64,000 nt of DNA. It comes from an uncultured Lachnospiraceae bacterium (GTDB taxonomy: Bacteria > Bacillota > Clostridia > Lachnospirales > Lachnospiraceae). The notes under the pieces were generated by a model. That model saw only the letters and a list, made by a program, of their open reading frames with translations. It was not told where the DNA came from and did no database searches. Positions 58,455-64,000 of the stretch are shown here, piece after piece. Numbering within the stretch: position 1 is the stretch's first letter; each line of letters begins with the position of its first letter. The stretch spans positions 62,001 to 126,000 of the forward strand of contig CAJUHJ010000006.1 in the NCBI GenBank assembly GCA_910586355.1, given 5' to 3'. The position numbers and the translations under genes are program-made.

Positions 58455-60956
58455 ATGAAATTAGCAGAATTAAAAGAAAAATTTAAAAACAAATATGTGA
58501 TTCGAATGGTATGCGGCGTGCTTATGATTGCAGTGCTGGGAAGTTCTTCCACCGTATACACTGTTTATGCAGCAAAAAATAATACAGAAAATGAAATTGC
58601 AGCAGAAAGCGCTAAAATATTAGGGGAAGAGACTGCAAACGTAAAAGAAATCGGAAAAGAGGAAACCGTATATATTATTGCAGACAGCGAAGGAAAAGCA
58701 CAATCTACAATTGTTAGTGAATGGCTGAAAAATCCAGAAGGGTTAGACGTGCTTTCCGATTTGTCAGAATTAAAAGAAATTGAAAATAAAAAAGGAGACG
58801 AAACATTTGAGCAAAACGGAAATGTATTGAACTGGCAGGCAGACGGAAACGATATTTATTATCAGGGAATTACTACAAAAGAAGCTCCGGTTACAGAAAA
58901 AATCACGTATTATCTGGATGGGAAAAAAATATCGGCAAAAGAGCTGGCGGGCAAAAGCGGAAAAGTAAAAATCCGTTTTGACTATACAAATAACGAGAAA
59001 AACGGCGATGTCTATGTTCCGTTTGCAGTTGTATCTGGAATGATATTAGAGGATACGTTTACAAATGTGCAGGTGACAAATGGAAAAGTAATTTCAAATG
59101 GCAGCCGAAATATTGTTCTGGGAATTGCAATGCCTGGGTTAAAAGAGAGTTTGAAATTAAAAGAAAGTGATTTTGATAAAGATATTTCCATACCCGATTA
59201 TGTAGAAGTGACGGCGGATGTTGAAAATTTTGAGTTGGATATGACAATGACAGTTGTTACGGGAATGTCAGAATTTTCATCAGATACCTCATTTGATTTA
59301 TCTGAATTAGATGGTAAGATCGAGGATTTGACGTCGGCAGCAGGGCGTCTGAAAGACGGTTCGAAAGAACTTTCAGACGGAATGGGTACGCTGAATGGAA
59401 AAATGGGGCAATTTACCGACGGCGTATCGACACTGCAAAGCGGAGTAGCGGCATATACAGACGGAGCAAAACAATTGGCGGACGGCATTGCCACCCTAAA
59501 AGGAGAAACGGGCCTTCTAGTTAGCGGCGTATCAGATTTGGTGTCAAGTATCAGCACATTAAACAATGGAGTAAAAACGCTTTCTAGTGCGTTGAACACC
59601 AAAATGGGTGAGAAAGAAAAATCAGCAGCGCAGGCACAGGCAAAGTCGGCGGCAGAACAGGCGGTAGACGCACAATTTGCAGATGATTCCAATCCACAAA
59701 GTTATCACAATATCAAAGCGCAGGCTTCCCAGACATTCTATGCGTCCGTTGCAAGCGATACCAACAAACAGACAGCCCAAGAAGCTGCAAAACAGTCGGC
59801 AGCGGCCGGAATACAGGGACAAAAACCTGTGATCGCAGCGCAGGCAAAAGATCAGGCGCTGGCAGGGATACAGGGACAAAAAGCAGCGATAGCGGCGCAG
59901 GCAAAAGATCAGGCGCTATCGGCGATTGGAAGCCAGCTGGATACAATCGCAGCGCAGGCAAAAGATCAAGCGGCGGCATCTGCGGCAGGGGCCATTTCAG
60001 ATGAGATGAAAAATCAGATGATGTCAGCATTTACAGCTGCAGGATATGTTCAGGCGGCGCAGGCAAATGGCATTACCGTAGAACAGGCAATGGGAAATGC
60101 TTCGATTCAGGCAGCAGTGTCGCAGGCAGCAGCAGCACAATTACAGTCATTAGTTGGGACAATTGGGACAGCAGCAGGAACTGTGGCAGACCAGACGGCT
60201 AGAAGCGTAGCGTCCAATGTGGCAGGCAGCATAGCCGAACAAGTATCGGGCGGCGTGGCAGAACAGGTGGCAGTGAGCGTGGCAGAACAGGTATCAGGAA
60301 CCGTAGCAGAACAAGTAGCAGTAAACGTAGCCGGGCAGGTAGCGCCGGTTATAGTGACAAGCGTGGCGGAACAGGCAAAAGAAACCGTAGGCACATCTTT
60401 GGCTGACAGCGTAAAACAAGGAGCCAAAACAGCGGCAGGGCAGGCGGCCGGACAGGCGGCGATAGAAGGAGCAGAGTCAGCCAAAAAGCAGATTGCAGAA
60501 AATATAGAGAAAAAAGATGCAAAATCAGGATATAGCCTTGTATCCGGCATGGCCGCATTAGATGAGGCAGTTACTGGCATGTCAGGTAAAATGCCAAAAC
60601 TGACATCAGGTATCGATCAGCTTTATGACGGCAGCCAGACGCTTGCCTCCAAAAACATCGAATTAAACAGCGGCATATCCAAATTAAAAGATGGAACTTC
60701 TCAATTAATAGATGGGATTCTTCAGTTAAAAGACGGTTCTTTGGAACTTTCAGAAGGCATTGTAAAATTTGATGAAGAAGGAATTGAAAAAATGGTGAAT
60801 GCCTATAATGGAGATGTGAAAGATTTTGCAGATCGCCTCCAGGCAGTAATAGACGCTGGAAAAACATACGAATCATTCGCAGGCAAAAAAGACGATATTG
60901 CTGGAAATGTGAAATTCATTATAAAAACCGGAGAAATCAAAGCCGATACAGAATAA
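58455..60956 (+). CDS. Exported repeat-rich coiled-coil partner of the MMPL exporter
   Basis: The 833-aa product has an N-terminal signal or anchor (about 14-36) and a beta domain (about 85-275: KITYYLDGKKISAKELAGKS). Next are heptad-like repeats of the YhgE/Pip type (LKDGSKELSDGMGTLNGKMG, LQSGVAAYTDGAKQLADGIA), then low-complexity Ala/Gln repeats. A final repeat block (LYDGSQTLASKNIELNSGIS, LKDGTSQLIDG) closes it. There is no C-terminal membrane segment. Genes like this often follow MMPL genes. It could form an extracytoplasmic rod or scaffold for the exporter (inference). ATG follows AGGAGG. Confidence 0.75.
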   Translation: MKLAELKEKFKNKYVIRMVCGVLMIAVLGSSSTVYTVYAAKNNTENEIAAESAKILGEETANVKEIGKEETVYIIADSEGKAQSTIVSEWLKNPEGLDVLSDLSELKEIENKKGDETFEQNGNVLNWQADGNDIYYQGITTKEAPVTEKITYYLDGKKISAKELAGKSGKVKIRFDYTNNEKNGDVYVPFAVVSGMILEDTFTNVQVTNGKVISNGSRNIVLGIAMPGLKESLKLKESDFDKDISIPDYVEVTADVENFELDMTMTVVTGMSEFSSDTSFDLSELDGKIEDLTSAAGRLKDGSKELSDGMGTLNGKMGQFTDGVSTLQSGVAAYTDGAKQLADGIATLKGETGLLVSGVSDLVSSISTLNNGVKTLSSALNTKMGEKEKSAAQAQAKSAAEQAVDAQFADDSNPQSYHNIKAQASQTFYASVASDTNKQTAQEAAKQSAAAGIQGQKPVIAAQAKDQALAGIQGQKAAIAAQAKDQALSAIGSQLDTIAAQAKDQAAASAAGAISDEMKNQMMSAFTAAGYVQAAQANGITVEQAMGNASIQAAVSQAAAAQLQSLVGTIGTAAGTVADQTARSVASNVAGSIAEQVSGGVAEQVAVSVAEQVSGTVAEQVAVNVAGQVAPVIVTSVAEQAKETVGTSLADSVKQGAKTAAGQAAGQAAIEGAESAKKQIAENIEKKDAKSGYSLVSGMAALDEAVTGMSGKMPKLTSGIDQLYDGSQTLASKNIELNSGISKLKDGTSQLIDGILQLKDGSLELSEGIVKFDEEGIEKMVNAYNGDVKDFADRLQAVIDAGKTYESFAGKKDDIAGNVKFIIKTGEIKADTE
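59811..59975 (+). repeat. Three 57-bp tandem repeats inside the MMPL partner gene
   Basis: The unit GCGCAGGCAAAAGATCA recurs at about 59838, 59895 and 59952, exactly 57 bases apart, encoding AAQAKDQA-type 19-residue repeats. Being in frame, changes in copy number keep the protein intact. Confidence 0.85.
60215..60345 (+). repeat. VAEQV 8-residue repeats inside the MMPL partner gene
   Basis: A GTGGCAGAACAGGT-like unit repeats every 24 bases about six times, encoding VAEQVSGG/VAEQVAVS-type octads. Confidence 0.8.
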
Positions 60957-60961
60957 GATGA

Positions 60962-61001
60962 AAAGTACGCAGGTAATACAAAATGCCTGCGTACTTTTTT
61001 G
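60962..61001 (+). terminator. Terminator after the MMPL partner gene
   Basis: AGTACGCAGG pairs perfectly with CCTGCGTACT, followed by TTTTTT. Confidence 0.9.
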
Positions 61002-61038
61002 CAGTCTGTGCCAGGAACAAGGCTCATTTTGTATTTAC

Positions 61039-61067
61039 TTTACACATTTTTTGATTTTTGTTATAGT
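61039..61067 (+). promoter_or_regulatory. Promoter for the second MATE gene
   Basis: TTTACA and TATAGT are separated by exactly 17 bases. Confidence 0.65.
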
Positions 61068-61114
61068 ATAGTCCATACAAATCCAAAGAAAATCATCTGA
61101 TAAGGAAAAGCAAA

Positions 61115-62449
61115 ATGGAAAAAAATTTAACTTCCGGAAGTGTATTGCAAAACATGGTACAGTTTTCGCTGCCGTATTTATTGTCCTACTTTTTACAAAC
61201 ATTGTATGGAATGGCAGATTTATTTATGATCGGAAAATACAATGGCGTTGACCATATTACCGCAGTATCGATTGGAAGCCAGGTGATGCACATGATTACA
61301 GTCATGCTTGTCGGTCTGGCAATGGGGGCGACCGTGACAATTGGAAAGGCAGTTGGTGCAAAACGTAAAGAAGAAGCGTCAGCGGCTGTCGGGAATACGG
61401 TTGTTTTATTTTTGGCAGTTTCGTCGGTACTGACAATTACACTTTTGCTGTTTGTAAAGCCTGTTACAGCTGTAATGTCGACTCCGGCAGAAGCGGCGCC
61501 TGGTACAATATCCTATCTGTCTATCTGTTTTATTGGAATTCCATTTATTACGGCATATAATATCATCAGTTCGATATTTCGCGGTATGGGAGATTCAAAG
61601 AGTCCAATGTATTTTATCGCGATTGCCTGCGCCGCTAATATCTTTTTAGATTATTTGTTTATCGGCGTCCTTTCTTTTGGGGCAAAAGGCGCTGCATTGG
61701 GAACGGTGTCTGCACAGGCGGTCAGCGTTTTATGTGCATTGATTGTTATTTATAGGCAAAAGACAGGTCTGCGCGTGAAAGCGGAACATTTGAATCCAAA
61801 GTCCAAATTATTAAGGGAAATATTAAAAATTGGAGTGCCGGTTGCCGTACAGGATACGTTGATACAGGTCGCATTTATATTGATTACAATTATTGCAAAT
61901 CGAAGAGGTCTACATGATGCAGCGGCAGTCGGGATTGTGGAAAAAATCATTGGAGTAGTATTTCTGGTGCCGTCTACCATGCTATCTGCGGTTTCTGCAC
62001 TCTCCGCACAAAATATAGGGGCAAAAAAATATGACAGGGCGGCGTTGATATTGCGGTATGCGGTTTATTTTACAGTGAGTTTTGGAATGATTGTGTCTGT
62101 TTTCGTTCAGTTTACTTCTGGACATTTGGTAGGAATTTTTACTGCAGATGAAAATGTGATTGGACTGGGAAGCCAGTATTTAAGGGGATATATATGGGAC
62201 TGCATTTTTGCTGGCATACATTTTTCCTTTAGCGGATATTTTTATGCGTATGGATTATCTGGGATTTCGTTTTTACATAATATCCTTTCCATTGTTCTCA
62301 TACGTATTCCCGGCGCTTTTTGGACGTCAAAGTATTTTACCGATACGTTGTTTCCTATGGGATTGGCTGCCCCTGCCGGATCTCTTTTGTCCGTTTTTAT
62401 CTGTATCACGGCATTTATTTGGATGAAGCGAAAGAAAAAGATAGAATGA
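61115..62449 (+). CDS. MATE-family efflux transporter (second)
   Basis: The 444-aa product has 12 membrane segments with the MATE pattern (MVQFSLPYLLSYFLQTLYGM, ADLFMIGKYNGVDHITAVSI, FRGMGDSKSPMYFIAIACAA, IGVPVAVQDTLIQVAFIL). It is of the NorM/DinF-like group and only distantly similar to the first MATE protein in this window. ATG 61115 follows AAGGAAAAG. It stands alone with its own promoter; no regulator is adjacent. Confidence 0.9.
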   Translation: MEKNLTSGSVLQNMVQFSLPYLLSYFLQTLYGMADLFMIGKYNGVDHITAVSIGSQVMHMITVMLVGLAMGATVTIGKAVGAKRKEEASAAVGNTVVLFLAVSSVLTITLLLFVKPVTAVMSTPAEAAPGTISYLSICFIGIPFITAYNIISSIFRGMGDSKSPMYFIAIACAANIFLDYLFIGVLSFGAKGAALGTVSAQAVSVLCALIVIYRQKTGLRVKAEHLNPKSKLLREILKIGVPVAVQDTLIQVAFILITIIANRRGLHDAAAVGIVEKIIGVVFLVPSTMLSAVSALSAQNIGAKKYDRAALILRYAVYFTVSFGMIVSVFVQFTSGHLVGIFTADENVIGLGSQYLRGYIWDCIFAGIHFSFSGYFYAYGLSGISFLHNILSIVLIRIPGAFWTSKYFTDTLFPMGLAAPAGSLLSVFICITAFIWMKRKKKIE

Positions 62450-62550
62450 TTTCCTGCAAAAGGGATACGGAAACAAATCGGATTGAAATTAGACAAAATG
62501 CACAAAATGTAATATTTTGTAAAAAGCAGTATCTTATTCTGTCAAATTTT

Positions 62551-62640
62551 TGTGGATGAGTGTGGAAAGTTATCCACATTGATAACGATAAAAAATCAGA
62601 AGAATTTGAGTTATACACCAAGTTATCCACATTATCCACA
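62551..62640. other. DnaA-box cluster in the 400-bp gap before ycxB-like gene
   Basis: The gap 62450-62856 has no convincing gene. It holds three perfect TTATCCACA boxes (62570-62578, 62623-62631, 62632-62640), the last two directly adjacent. TTATACACC (62611-62619) and, on the minus strand, TCATCCACA (62559-62551) match at eight of nine positions. A very A/T-rich stretch (about 62660-62730) follows. Confidence 0.7.
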
Positions 62641-62799
62641 AAAATAGACAGGAAAACAGTGTGCAAAAATAAAACATATGTTTTGTTTATTTGTTATAAA
62701 GTTTATAATTTTATAAAAAAACAGGAAAAATCTGTTGACATTTCAAATGTGAAAATTCGTAAAATATTACATGAAAAAATCTGAAATTTCAACCAAAAC

Positions 62800-62828
62800 T
62801 TGTAGAATCACAGAAACAATGTTATACT
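62800..62828 (+). promoter_or_regulatory. Promoter for the YcxB-like gene
   Basis: TTGTAG and TATACT are separated by 17 bases, 28 bases before the start codon. Confidence 0.6.
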
Positions 62829-62856
62829 AATCGATAAGAATGGGCAGGAGGCAGTT

Positions 62857-63360
62857 ATGAAGATAGAATTTGATATTACGTTAAGCAGCAAAGATATGTA
62901 TCGATTTAGTATGTATCATGCGTATACGACAAGCCAGGGAATCATATCTATTCTGATTGCCGTATTATGTCTGTTTGTGTCAGTCCGTACGTATCAGTCT
63001 GTAGAATGGACCTATACGGTACTATATGCTGTGTTTGGAATCTTATTTCTGTTTTATATTCCCATAAATTTATATCTGCGTTCCAAACACCAGATACTTT
63101 CTTCAAAAGAACTGCAGGATACGCTGCATTATATTGTAGATACGGATGGGATTCATACTTCACAAAATGGCGCGTCTGCAGATCTTTGCTGGGAGGCAGT
63201 ATATAAAATAATTACAACGAGGCACAATGTGCTGGTATACAGTAATCGTGTGAATGCGTATATTATTCCAAGAAGTCAGATAGAAAAAGAATATGACGGA
63301 TTTTGTCAGATTGCCGGCGGGCAGCTGCCGACTTATAAATTTAAGAAGAAGTTAAAATAA
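62857..63360 (+). CDS. YcxB-like membrane protein
   Basis: The 167-aa product has two membrane segments (about 28-46 and 54-74) and a C-terminal YcxB-type domain (DTDGIHTSQNGASADLCWEA, YKIITTRHNVLVYSNRVNAY, IIPRSQI). The fold resembles bacterial PH-like domains. Function unknown. ATG 62857 follows GCAGGAGG. It lies ten bases before tsaE and may share its transcript. Confidence 0.8.
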   Translation: MKIEFDITLSSKDMYRFSMYHAYTTSQGIISILIAVLCLFVSVRTYQSVEWTYTVLYAVFGILFLFYIPINLYLRSKHQILSSKELQDTLHYIVDTDGIHTSQNGASADLCWEAVYKIITTRHNVLVYSNRVNAYIIPRSQIEKEYDGFCQIAGGQLPTYKFKKKLK

Positions 63361-63370
63361 AGGATTGCTT

Positions 63371-63808
63371 ATGAAAACAATATACGAGACATTTTCGCCG
63401 GAAGAGACGAAACGCTTAGGCAGGCAAATTGGAAAAGCAGCAGAGCCAGGAGATGTATATACACTAATTGGAGATTTGGGAGTAGGAAAGACAGTTTTTA
63501 CAAAGGGCATTGCAGAAGGGCTTTCCATTGAAGAGGACATATGCAGTCCGACATTTACAATTGTGCAGATATATGAAAGCGGAAGAATTCCGTTTTATCA
63601 TTTTGATGTTTACAGAATTAGTGACATCGCTGAGATGGACGAAATTGGATATGAAGATTATTTTTATGGAGACGGGCTTGCCATGATAGAGTGGGGAAAC
63701 CTGATAGAAGAGATTCTTCCTGTGAAGCGGAGAGATATTACAATAGAAAAAGACATAGAAAAAGGTTTTGATTATCGAAGAATTACAATTTCAGAGGTAG
63801 GAATATGA
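63371..63808 (+). CDS. tsaE: tRNA t6A synthesis ATPase TsaE
   Basis: TsaE is the small ATPase that drives the TsaD-TsaB complex making N6-threonylcarbamoyladenosine on tRNAs that read ANN codons. The 145-aa product has Walker A GDLGVGKT (34-41), CSPTFTIV (59-66), HFDVYR (77-82) and IEWGN (106-110). ATG 63371 follows AAAGGA; an upstream TTG frame adds two residues. It overlaps tsaB by four bases (ATGA). Confidence 0.95.
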   Translation: MKTIYETFSPEETKRLGRQIGKAAEPGDVYTLIGDLGVGKTVFTKGIAEGLSIEEDICSPTFTIVQIYESGRIPFYHFDVYRISDIAEMDEIGYEDYFYGDGLAMIEWGNLIEEILPVKRRDITIEKDIEKGFDYRRITISEVGI

Positions 63809-64000
63809 AAATATTGGCAGTTGACAGCTCAGGTCTGGTGGCAAGCGTTGCAGTCATTACAGACGAACATCTCATTGGAGAATTTACCGTTTACCATAAA
63901 AAAACACATTCCCAGACACTTCTTCCTATGTTGGATGAACTGGCACAGATGATAGAATTAGATTTATCTATGATTGATGCAGTTGCAGTTGCATCCGGGC
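63805..64000 (+). CDS. tsaB: tRNA t6A synthesis protein TsaB, cut by window end
   Basis: The visible 65 residues begin MKILAVDSSGLVASVAVI and continue THSQTLLPMLDEL, the typical start of TsaB, the inactive TsaD-like scaffold that binds TsaD and TsaE. The start overlaps the tsaE stop by four bases. The rest lies beyond the window. Confidence 0.92.
   Translation, partial: MKILAVDSSGLVASVAVITDEHLIGEFTVYHKKTHSQTLLPMLDELAQMIELDLSMIDAVAVASG

Noticed and set aside
59811..60345. CRISPR-like array
   Set aside because: The repeats are in frame, directly adjacent without unique spacers, and lie inside a coding gene.
62560..62784. 74-codon open frame
   Set aside because: It runs through the DnaA boxes and A/T-rich stretch, has no ribosome site and encodes a low-complexity Lys/Asn peptide.

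Overview
The window is low-GC Firmicutes chromosome, most probably from a gut Lachnospiraceae. The evidence is a GH101 mucin-type glycosidase with FIVAR and BspA repeats, a butyryl-CoA:acetate CoA-transferase very close to the Roseburia-type enzyme as I remember it, a tmRNA with the clostridial-style tag ANDNNLAYAA, strong AGGAGG ribosome sites and many extended -10 promoters. Nothing here allows a species call.

Region 1 (1-17125) is core genome. It holds the 3' part of a secreted endo-alpha-N-acetylgalactosaminidase, a membrane-anchored amidase, and a tightly overlapped group (HEAT-repeat RNA methyltransferase, a TetM/EF-G-like GTPase fused to a Rae1/YacP NYN nuclease, a membrane protein, enolase). 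After these come secG and the translation-rescue set rnr-smpB-ssrA.

Region 2 (17148-33092) is the accessory highlight: a complete contractile phage-tail operon directly downstream of ssrA, with no integrase, terminase, portal or capsid. It has a divergent ImmR/ImmA-type switch with four TGTGTC-N6-GACACA operators, and a sigma-like DUF1492 regulator. The structural genes follow: tail terminator, sheath, tube, tail chaperone with a -1 frameshift signal, tape measure, LysM protein, hub, baseplate and fibre. Holin and GH24 lysozyme close the operon. It reads as an R-type bacteriocin (tailocin, like PBSX or diffocin). Inside it sits a small cargo block (lipoprotein, small membrane protein, broken gene). 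The lipoprotein ribosome site is locked in a 15-bp hairpin whose loop carries a TATAAT promoter box. Three related hairpin terminators divide the operon.

Region 3 (33227-52112) holds an RND exporter with a very long coiled-coil insertion, a DUF3892 and an SseB-like protein, a SigV/RsiV lysozyme-stress pair with a matching ECF promoter, but, a chemoreceptor, a HAD phosphatase, an aldose epimerase and a metallophosphoesterase. It continues with a cobalamin riboswitch driving a DUF4430 lipoprotein plus an ECF S component, a LytTR two-component system, and two unknown proteins.

Region 4 (52252-64000) carries an ATP-grasp enzyme, a DUF308 protein, two MATE exporters, a TetR regulator, and an MMPL exporter with a repeat-rich partner. 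A DnaA-box cluster lies in a 400-bp gap, followed by a YcxB-like protein and tsaE-tsaB, the latter cut by the window end.
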